Both the position numbers and the translations under genes were made by a program. Source: an uncultured Prevotellaceae bacterium (GTDB lineage: Bacteria > Bacteroidota > Bacteroidia > Bacteroidales > Bacteroidaceae). Taken from it: 62,081 bases of DNA. Below are positions 26,632 to 36,200 of the stretch, piece by piece. The notes below the pieces were generated by a model that was not told the origin of the DNA, ran no database searches, and saw only the letters and a list, made by a program, of their open reading frames with translations. The stretch is taken from positions 1 to 62,081 of the forward strand of contig CASGAM010000014.1 in assembly GCA_949299545.1 (NCBI GenBank), written 5' to 3'. Positions within the stretch are counted from its first letter, which is position 1. Each line of letters opens with the position of its first letter.

Positions 26632-27735
26632 CTACTCAAGCCTTTGCTTAAACTTCAAAAGGCTGAAAATGATTACAACCACAGTCATCGTGAAAAGAAT
26701 GGCTGTTTCACGGGCTACGGCCGCAAATCCGGCGCCCTCGACCATCACTTTCTTCACGGCCGCAATGTACCATTTGGCAGGAATGGCATGCGACACCCAT
26801 TGCAAAACCTCCGGCATGCTCTCAACAGGGAAAATGATACCGGAAAGAAGCATCACCGGCATCATCATGACCATACCTGAAATAATCATGGCCGCCACCT
26901 GGGTGCGCACCAATGTCGATACGAACAAGCCTAACGACAAGGCTGCCAGGATGAGCAACAGGCTGATGCCGCAAAGCAAAGCCAGGCTGCCGGCAACCGG
27001 CACGTGGAGAACATAGAAAGAAAGGAAGAGGATTGTGGCTAAATTGACGCAGGAAAGAAGGAAATAAGGAACGGCCTTGGCCATTATGATGAAGATTGGC
27101 CTGATGGGGGAAACAAGAAGCACCTCCATCGTGCCGGTCTCTTTCTCCCTGACGATGCTCAACGAGGTCATCATCGCACAAATCAACATCAGGATAAGCC
27201 CCATGACACCGGGTACGAAATTATAGGCGCTTTTCATCTGGGGATTGAACAGCAAGTGCGTTTCAACCGTAACGCCAACAGTCTGTCCTTGCGACGCCGG
27301 GACTGTCACTGCCGAAGCCGCCACTGCGCGGGCGTAGTTCATCATCATGTGCGCCGTATTCGGGTCGGTACCGTCTGCCACAAGCTGCAAAGCGGCTCCG
27401 GTTCCGTCTGCCAAACGGGTAGAAAAACGGTCACCCACGACCAGCACCATATCCGTCCGGTCAGAGCGGAAGGCTTCATACATGGCTTCAGGACTGTCGA
27501 GCCACCCTACCAAACGGAAATAAGGATTGGCATCAAACCGTGCGGCCATCCGTTCAGCCTGCACGTCGCCCGAAGCGCCGAGTACCATAAGACGGCAATC
27601 GGTGACCTCGGTAGTAATGGCAAACCCAAACAAAAGAATCTGCACCACCGGCATTCCCAAAAGGATAAGCATCGTGCGCCTGTCCCGAAATATGTGGAAA
27701 AGTTCAACCTTGACAAATGCGATGAATTCTTTCAT
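26632..27735 (-). CDS. ABC-2 type transporter permease (first of pair)
   Basis: The 367-residue paralogue of the next gene has the same layout: an N-terminal helix (MLILLGMPVVQILLFGFAI), a periplasmic domain, and a C-terminal five-helix bundle preceded by REKETGTMEVLLVSPIRP. It would form a heterodimer with the downstream permease, as in YbhS/YbhR. It follows the HlyD-like gene by 54 nt. Confidence 0.88.
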   Translation of the reverse strand: MKEFIAFVKVELFHIFRDRRTMLILLGMPVVQILLFGFAITTEVTDCRLMVLGASGDVQAERMAARFDANPYFRLVGWLDSPEAMYEAFRSDRTDMVLVVGDRFSTRLADGTGAALQLVADGTDPNTAHMMMNYARAVAASAVTVPASQGQTVGVTVETHLLFNPQMKSAYNFVPGVMGLILMLICAMMTSLSIVREKETGTMEVLLVSPIRPIFIIMAKAVPYFLLSCVNLATILFLSFYVLHVPVAGSLALLCGISLLLILAALSLGLFVSTLVRTQVAAMIISGMVMMMPVMLLSGIIFPVESMPEVLQWVSHAIPAKWYIAAVKKVMVEGAGFAAVARETAILFTMTVVVIIFSLLKFKQRLE

Positions 27736-27789
27736 GGCTGACGTCTGTAGATGTTAAAAAGTTCATCACCGGTATGCGCCCTTGCAGTA

Positions 27790-28770
27790 CTAAGACGTTG
27801 GTTCGGCATCGGTAAACTCGACTTCCCCATACATGCCGATCTTAATGGCACCATCGGTATTTTCGACGGCAATCTTAACGGCATATACAAGGTTTGCACG
27901 TTCGTCACGTGTCTGAATGGTCTTGGGCGTAAACTCTGCCTGGTCGGAAATCCAAACGACCTTGCCGGGATAGGCTTTCCGGCCGTCCTTTCCCCTGTCG
28001 GCATAGACTTGTACCTCATCTCCCAACCGGATATGGGTCAGCAAAGGCGCATCGACATAGGCACGCAGGAAAAGGCGCCGCGTGTCGGCCACCTTGAAAA
28101 GCGGCCGGCCGGCCGCCGTCAACTCGCCGGCCTCGGCATATTTGGCCAACACAGTGCCGGATATGGGCGTCACCACTCGGCACTTTCTGAGTCGGTCATC
28201 GAGTTGCATCACCCGGTATGTCAAAGCGCGTTGCTCATGCGCCACACTGCGATTGGCATTTTCAAGGGTAATACGCTGCGCCTCATAATTGCGGCGAAGA
28301 ATGGCGACTTGTGCTTCCGCTTCGTCGTACTGCTGCTGGGTAGCTGCACTGTCAGCCAACAACGCATGCAGGCGGTCCATCTCGCGTTCGGCCTGCTCCA
28401 CTTGCCGGCAGAGAGCCGCCACCTGGGTGGCTACATCTGTTTGTTGCCAACCGGCCGAGCGGAGACTTTCCATCAATCCGCTGCGCTCTAGCGAAAGCTG
28501 CACCGTATCGATGCAACCCACTTCCTGTCCGGCTGTCAGCACATCGCCCTCAGCAATGTTAAAACGCAGAAGCCTGCCATCCCCTTCAGCAGAAACAAGC
28601 ACCTCGGTCGCCTCGAAAACGCCCGTCGCATCCGAATCCGAACCTGAGCCGCCGCAAGCAGGCAAGAAGCATACAAGCGGCAGTAAGACAAGTGTCCTCA
28701 CCAAACCTATCAGGTTATACCGCCACGACCGGCTGGCGGCGAGCATGTGTAAGAAATCCATTCGTTCCAT
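27790..28770 (-). CDS. HlyD-family periplasmic adaptor lipoprotein
   Basis: The 326-residue membrane-fusion protein has an N-terminal membrane segment ending in a lipobox (VCFLPAC followed by GG), so it is probably a lipoprotein. The lipoyl half GVFEATEVLVSAEGDGRLLRF, a long helical hairpin (about residues 100-190) and the second lipoyl half with VVTPISGTVLAKYAEAGE follow. A beta-barrel domain (RLFLRAYVDAPLLTHIRLGDEVQVYAD) ends the protein. It connects the inner-membrane permeases to TolC. An internal Met at residue 9 is an alternative start. It lies 35 nt after tolC. Confidence 0.88.
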   Translation of the reverse strand: MERMDFLHMLAASRSWRYNLIGLVRTLVLLPLVCFLPACGGSGSDSDATGVFEATEVLVSAEGDGRLLRFNIAEGDVLTAGQEVGCIDTVQLSLERSGLMESLRSAGWQQTDVATQVAALCRQVEQAEREMDRLHALLADSAATQQQYDEAEAQVAILRRNYEAQRITLENANRSVAHEQRALTYRVMQLDDRLRKCRVVTPISGTVLAKYAEAGELTAAGRPLFKVADTRRLFLRAYVDAPLLTHIRLGDEVQVYADRGKDGRKAYPGKVVWISDQAEFTPKTIQTRDERANLVYAVKIAVENTDGAIKIGMYGEVEFTDAEPTS

Positions 28771-28805
28771 ATCTGTCTTCGCATTTAATTCATGACTTTG
28801 GTTCT

Positions 28806-30137
28806 TTATGGGTCGATATTTTGCGTAGTCTCCCCGGCAGATACACCACCGCCAACACGCAGTAATTCATACTCAGCACGCCGCAATTCTACCAAACGGA
28901 GCGCACGCGCCAAACGGGCATTACTTTCAGCCGTCACCTCGCCGAGTAAGTCTGTGACGGTAATCGTTCCCTTCTCCAGTTTAGCCTCAGCTGCCTCGCG
29001 TATGTTTCCCCTCAAACGAATCAACTCATCATCTTCCTTCATCAAAGCACGCAAACGTTCAACTTCGCGGAAAGCCTGCCGCTGTTCCAGATGGTTATTA
29101 AACAAGAAAGTGCTGCGCGCTACATCAATCTGCCGTTGCTGCTCATCAAAAACCCGACGGTCATTGCGCAACGTGTACAATCCGCTGATATTCCAGTTCA
29201 AACGTATGCCACCCATATAATAAGGCGTAAAGCCGCCTTTGAGCATATTTAAACCGGGGTCGCCGTATCCTCCCTGCATAAAAAGACCGAGTGTAGGACG
29301 CAGACCTGAATAAAGCGTATGGCGCTGCGCTTCAATCTGCGCCTCCTGCGCCTCGAAAAGACGGATCTCTGGTCGCTGCCCCTGAACGGAAAACTGTTGC
29401 GTCACGCCGGCGGCGGCCATCGGCAGACTATCGGGCAACACCAAATCTTCCGGTTCGACACTGTCTTTTCCCAACAAAAGGGCAAGTACCTCGCAATACG
29501 CCTTGCGGGCGGCACCTACCGACAGCTCCGTCTGACGGGCGTTTATCTGTTCTACACGCACGGCATCGACATCGGCCTTACCGACCACGCCACGCCTCAG
29601 ACAGGCTTCCACTTGCTTGAGATTGCGTTCCAACTGTTCACGCAGCAAAACAGCCTGTTCCAATCGGGCATTATATAGGAGTATGCCAAAATATAACTCG
29701 TTCACCTTGCCATAGAGTGCGTAAAGGTCCACTTCAGTCTGCTGCCTTTCCGCCAAACTTTGCGCCTTTACAGCTTCACGCCGGGCACGCACGCCGCCGC
29801 CATCGTAAATCATTTGTCGAAGTTCAAGTACAATTTGATATTGGTCGCGTTCCATACCGTCAAAAGTTATACCGGGAATCTCAAATGGTATCGTCGTCAC
29901 ATCCGACTGCCATGAAGCCTGTGCCGAAAAAGACAGTTGGGGAAGAAACGCCTTGCGGGCATTTTCCATGTTGAACTGTTCGGTATGTTCCAACAGTTCA
30001 TAACGACGCACCAACGGATAGTTTTCACGTGCAAGACGGTAACACTCTCCTATCGTCAACTGCGCCTGTACCGCACCGGACAGTACGGCAACAAACGCCA
30101 CAAAAAGACACCGCTTTATCAAGACTCTTATATCCAT
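28806..30137 (-). CDS. TolC-family outer membrane efflux protein
   Basis: The 443-residue protein has a signal peptide (CLFVAFVAVLSGAVQAQ) followed by two OEP repeats, each with long alpha-helical hairpins and short strands (LTIGECYRLARENYPLVRR; then HTLYSGLRPTLGLFMQGGYGDPG). This is the outer-membrane exit duct of a tripartite exporter. It is the first gene of the tolC-hlyD-permease-permease operon, and a TAATTTTG element lies about 65 nt upstream. Confidence 0.9.
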   Translation of the reverse strand: MDIRVLIKRCLFVAFVAVLSGAVQAQLTIGECYRLARENYPLVRRYELLEHTEQFNMENARKAFLPQLSFSAQASWQSDVTTIPFEIPGITFDGMERDQYQIVLELRQMIYDGGGVRARREAVKAQSLAERQQTEVDLYALYGKVNELYFGILLYNARLEQAVLLREQLERNLKQVEACLRRGVVGKADVDAVRVEQINARQTELSVGAARKAYCEVLALLLGKDSVEPEDLVLPDSLPMAAAGVTQQFSVQGQRPEIRLFEAQEAQIEAQRHTLYSGLRPTLGLFMQGGYGDPGLNMLKGGFTPYYMGGIRLNWNISGLYTLRNDRRVFDEQQRQIDVARSTFLFNNHLEQRQAFREVERLRALMKEDDELIRLRGNIREAAEAKLEKGTITVTDLLGEVTAESNARLARALRLVELRRAEYELLRVGGGVSAGETTQNIDP

Positions 30138-30201
30138 AATAAATTATAACCGATCTTTGTATTTCTTTGTTTGCTGCCCGGAATACCAATTCCATCTCAT
30201 A

Positions 30202-30209
30202 CAAAATTA
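30202..30209 (-). promoter_or_regulatory. -7 element (TAATTTTG) for the TolC operon
   Basis: TAATTTTG on the minus strand (30209-30202) is a perfect TAnnTTTG match upstream of the tolC start at 30137. No TTG at the usual distance is visible. Confidence 0.45.
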
Positions 30210-30280
30210 GACAGTTTTCTTAATATTGCCTCATCATTGCCTACAAAATAAGCCCATTTATTCACAACCTGACGGAACGG

Positions 30281-33200
30281 TCATCTCGTTAGCGAGAATC
30301 TGAAGCTGAAACCAAAATCTTGCGTAATAGTAGGATAAGCATTTGACGAAAGCAAAGGTTGGTTGCGCTGTCTGTCATAATACAGGCTCAACGTCACATA
30401 GCGGCTCAGCGTATAATCGGCGCTGAAAGAAGCCTTGATAGCCTTGTTGCCGCTGGTGGCTTCAGACAGTGACGTCTGTATGTTGCGCGTTATGGCATTC
30501 TGATTACGGAATGAGAAATCAAAACGCAAATTCAAGTCGTGATTAAATGTCTTGCGCGAGCTGCCGGATGATGATGAACGGTTCTCATTGCGGTTATTCG
30601 CAGCATTACGGTTTCTGTTGGCTGCCCGCTGGCGTCGTCCGCCGAAAAGTGTGGAGAAATTAAAATCATTGACTTTGTATCCCCAACCAATGACAAAATC
30701 ATCGCTCGAACTTTCATTGATTTGCGCAGCCGTCATGCTTAACGAAAGGACACGGGTCTTTCGATACTCTACCTTAACGGTCATATCATTGTTAAAGGTC
30801 AGACTCAATCCGGCCAGCGGGGCAAACGACTCATTGATGGAAACACTGCTGATGTCATACATCCCGGTAGGTATGACCGAGTTATCGGTCACGCTGTTGA
30901 CAAAGCCAAGGTCCCCCATGTACTGCATCCAACTGCTGTAAGTGTTGTAAGCTCCCACAGAATAAATGCTCTTGTAAGCGTGACTCAAGGTAACACTCTT
31001 GAAATGGTCTCTTACCCATGGCAAATAAGCCAGTCCCTTATAGGAAACGCTCCAGTTGGGCAGCATACGGGCTATGGACGGGAAAATATCCAATGGAGAA
31101 TTGAGGCTGCCGCCTCCCGTATAGGCCGCAAGGAAAGCCGGAATCATGACATCCGCAGAATATTTGTCAACCGACCCGTTATCAGGATTGAAGGTTCCCT
31201 GCAAACCGGTACCTGCAGGATAGGTTGCTCCGACATATCGTTGTTCCACACGCTGACGGAACGTATTAAGATAACTTTGGAAACGCTCGAAAGCAACGCT
31301 CTTGTAACCATTGTCGGCACTGCCCTTCTTCTTGAATGCCGTTCCGATGGAAATGGTTGTCATGGAGAAGCTACCGCTCTGCGTAGTGGGCATCCCGGCA
31401 TACATATACTGTATGCTCTTATTGCTGTTGACGGTACGGCTGGCATTCAAATCTATCTTGAGGTCTGTAAAAGGTTCGAGCGTCGCTTTGATTTGCAAGT
31501 CTTCCATGGCACTGGTGGTGGCAGGTGAACTGACACTTTCGTTGTTAAGCAACCAGCCACGGTCATTGGCTTTGTTGATGTAACTGTCATCTATAAAACC
31601 GAAAGCGAAATCAAGTCCCGGCTTTAAGCCTCCACCGGTACCCTGCCCCAGCATGTCACCGACGTTCGGCAAGAAACCGGGCAAGGACATGGCATAAGTG
31701 TTGCGGTAACTCACGCTCACATTCCGAACCATCATAAGCACACGGGTGGCCCCTTCGACATAAGTAAACCACGGCTTTTCCGTTATTTTGGGCAACGCCA
31801 TCACGTTGACACGGATTTTAATCGAATCGTTGTTGAGGACACGGATCTTGTTTTGATCAAGGCGTTTGTATTTAATGGGATAACGTTTACCTTCGGCCGT
31901 AACAGCAGTCACACGGATGCGGCGGCTCTTTTGGTTGTGAGACACCTCAACAGTGGTATCCGGTTTAAGTGCGACCTCACCCGAGAAGCCTTTGAAGTTC
32001 GATGTTTTCTTGCTCCCCGCAACCTGTTTTTTTGCGGTAGCAGCTGTCTGGTCGTTTTTACCGTTTTTTCCGGCGACAGCATCTTTACCGTCTTTCCCTT
32101 CCTGTTCGGCTTCAGCCTTCTTCTTCGCCTCCTCTTTAGCTTTCTTTCTGGCTTTCACCTTGTCATCGGCGTCCTTTCGGCGTGAAGATGTCGAATACTT
32201 TCTATTAACGTCCTTCAGGAAAGAGGAAAGGTTATAAAGCGTCTCCATGTTGAACTTTCCGTTAATATTGACCGAACGCTGGTTATTAATCGTATTGCCA
32301 TAAGTAGTGCCGTCTTCTAATTCCATACCGCGGTTCCATGAATAGTTTGCACTATAACTGCCATCGAGGGTGACCCATGAGAGACATGGAATCTTGTTGA
32401 GCGGAACGCTGTACGAAGCTGTAAAATCTTGCTGATAATCCAACGGCGTACCAAAATTCTTGATACTCTGCCATACGGAATCTTTCCATGCATCGTATTG
32501 CGTCGCATAAAGATCCTTGTTCACCGGTACATAAGGTTCCTCTATCTCAGCATTGGTGGCGGAAGAGAAGTTGAAACGCAAGGCTTTCGTCAAATCCCAG
32601 CGCAAGCTGAAGTTCCGGTTCCACAAAAATTCCTGCGCAAAAGAAAGAGGCAAAGACGTCGGATTGTCAAGGTTCTCGATATCGCGCTCCTGCAACTCAT
32701 AATAAGTTCGGTTGATATTAGTATTGAAGGTCAGACTTTGCGGCAGGTAATTAAAATTCTGATCTCGTATGATATCCCACCATTTGCTCTTGCTTTTAAT
32801 AGCTTTTTTAAACGGCTCGAAAGGTTTATATTCGGGTGAATAGCTGTAACTCATGGCACCGCTCCAATTCTTTTCCGTCTCCCATGCCGTTGTCTCACCT
32901 TTCTTGTTGGAACGGCTGTGCGAATAGCTGAACGAGAAATTGGCCGGGTCATAAGGCATGGGAACTTTGGCCGTCTGTATATTGAATTTCACATTACTCA
33001 GACTAAAGTTCTTGTTGGTGGTCACTGTCGTTGTCAGGCTTTTGATGGAATCGCGTTCCGCTTCCGTAGCGCAAGCATCAAGAGCGTCTTTGAGCAACAT
33101 ATCCGTATCCAACGGATTGTATTTTGGACTGATGACTTCCTTATTGTAAGAATAATATATAGGCGCCGTCAGACGTACCTTTTCAGGCAATAGTTTTCCC

Positions 33201-36200
33201 AGTTCAAAATTTGTGGTCACGCTATAATTGTAGATATTTTCATCATTACGATCGGCCACAGCGTCTTCCAGTCCGCCGAAACCAGCCGTTTCCAAATGTC
33301 CGCTAAGATTGACTGAGCCCAAATCGGACAACTGAAGGTTGAGCGTACCTTGAGCAGCCCAGCCACCTTCATTGGTATATTCCTGCAAGCGCAATTCATT
33401 GACCCAGACTTCAACAGACTTGACCTCACGGGCGTTGTTTCTGATACCTATCATGATGGTTTTCACTTCTCCCAGCGTAGGATTACCCATTACGCTGATC
33501 TTATTATTGGGGCGGTCACTATCGTATGTAGAATACAAAGTGGTCAGTGTGGTCAATCCCTGACTTTTGGCTTTGTTGCGCGCCTGCTTCAAGTCTGTAA
33601 ACACTGACAGGTCGATGTCTAACATATTTTCTTCCGGCCACACCGCCCGACACTGGTCGGCTGAATAGGTATCATATTTACCTGCTTCTGTCAACTGCAA
33701 CGGTATCTCGTATTCATAAAAGTTGTTCTTATAATCGGAACCTAAACGGATAAACACGCTTGTCTGGTTGTTTTCCGTCTCCGTTACGTTTTCAGCCAAA
33801 GCATTGGCATGCACAAACATTTGCAGATGTTTGTAACGGCGCATGTCAAGATTCATGTTTTTGTAAACGGCACGGGCATCGCCGGGCGAAAGGTTGCGCA
33901 CAAGCAGGGAAAGCGCCTGCTCGTTATCCTCCACCAACTGGCTTTGTGCCGGATCCACCACTCGGCTGATTCCCGGCGGCAGGACATAGTTGACAGGTGT
34001 CTTGTCATTGTTCTCTTCTATATTGACGGCACACAGCTCCAACGTTCCTGCCAAAGCCGGCATCTCTCCGGTATAAAGCGCTTGTTCGTATGTACGCCAA
34101 TCGGCTTTCACCAAATCCAGTGTTGCAAAGCGTAAAACAACAGGCTGTTCAAAATTGGTCAAAAACATACGCATGAAACGGATACTGGTAAAGTCATTGA
34201 TGCTGCCTATCTTCTTTTCATATTCGGCGAGGGGCACACGGAAAAGATACCAGTCGGCTTCTTCCGTATTTCCGTTACGCAATTTTACACTGGCGGTACG
34301 TTTGTCTACAATGTAATTACGCCCGACAACCAAATCTTCAGGACGGATACTGATACGGTACTGATAATATCTCTCATACTCATTGAGCGTATAATCCTGG
34401 TTAATGTCTTCCACATCCGGGCTAGTCTTGTACGATGTATCATAACTTTCGTTACTATTCTCGTTGGAACGTGAGTTTCCTTCCGGCAGATTAATGTATT
34501 TATAACGCTCCAATATGGAACGCTGCTGGGCATCATAGTCAGAACCGCGGAAATAGTGGTAATCATCAGCCGCAGGGTCGTTGTACAAAGAGTCAAACAC
34601 AGCAGGACTGACTTTCCCCTGAATAGCGGTAAGGAACTGTTTGTAGGCACCAAACTCGCGTTCGTCCGTACTGCTCAAACCATTAAGGCCCACATCCTGC
34701 TTTTCACGTGCGCCGCTTGAATTGTTAAAAGCATAAGTCACACTCGTTGTGTTCGGCACACGTCCCCAAACAGTTTCCGTATAATAAGTCTGGTCGTCAT
34801 CAATAGGCAATCCGCTCTCAAAGAATTTCTTTCCGTCGTGTAATACATCCTCGCTCACCTCGCCCAAATTAATATAAAAGTCGCCACCAAAATTTCCAGT
34901 TTGGTTACGGCTGTAAATAAAGGGGTCAAGCATCCAGAACTCTACATACTCGATGTTGGCCGATTCAAAATCATTGGTATCAAGTTTACGCATCATACCG
35001 CCCCAACGCTGACGGGGGTTGGTCAGGCGCCCATTGTAATCAAGGTCTGTTGTCAAGTTATAAGCACCGCGCTCCGTAGGATAATAAGCCAAGTTAAGGA
35101 TTGACATGGCATTGGCAGCATTGTATGTGGTCTGCGTCTTGTTAGGAAACAATTCACGTTCGTACACTTCGCGCACATAGTGATTTGACAGCTGCTCAAG
35201 GTCACTCTTGATATGCGAAGGCGTAAGTGAAGAACTTTGCCGGGTAAAAAGCGGATCGATGTTATACCAGCTAAGCAAGGCCCGATTATACCCTGAACGC
35301 ACATCATTCACCAACGTGCTTTCGGTGAAATCGGATGGCACACTGGAAATCATCCAGTTGGTAGGCGTCATCACGCTGATGCCGTTCTCAGTATTTTCGA
35401 AATCGTCAATATAAGACGCACCGCCCTGCACCTTCTTGTTTTGGCCGGCCACGAGCTGTGCCACTTCGCCCGTAAAATCAATATAGGAAGGCGCCGTCAC
35501 ATCTATGAAAGGAATCTTGTCAATCATGTTCGTCAGCCACTGGCTTTCACGTTTCCATGACATATTCAAGCCCCACAGAATATTTTTCAGCGGTTCCTCT
35601 CCCATATTGACTTTTGTGGTCAGCGGCTGTTCGTTCAGGAACATGAACGTACCGCCGAGTATAAAATCTTTTGTGAAGTCATACTGCATGTTGAGCCCCA
35701 CCATCGTCTTGCGTTGCATACCGTAGTAATCGTTACTTTCGAGGCTGACATTGACGTTCGTACCGGCATCTATGATGCTTTGGTTTATGATGGTCACAAC
35801 ACCCATGGCGTAATCCACCGTATAGTCGGTGTTCTCAACCAACGTCACGCCACCGGCCGTAACAACCACTGAACCTTGCGGAACATTCATCGCGCCCAAA
35901 CTGATTTCTGCGCCACTATTTCCCTTATACTCACCTGAAAGTACGAACTTATTTTTCTCCGCTATCTGTTTTGCCACGGTTTTCGTTGAGTCGTACAACG
36001 CATCAAAACAGTATTTATCTGCCAACTCAGGGCTATTAAGATAATTACGCAAATGGCTGCCGAAAGGTTCCACGACAGGAAATATAATGCGGCCTTTACT
36101 AATCGTATAGCCTTCCACATAGTCAAACTGTCCGTTCGGGTTGGTACGCTGGTTGGCATCCAAGCGGTCCAGATTCATAATCTGCAACAGGCGCTTGTCC

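Noticed and set aside
27751-28491. 246-codon frame antisense to the HlyD gene
   Set aside because: Opposite a clear membrane-fusion protein; the translation carries no motif and its GC-rich antisense context readily gives long open frames.
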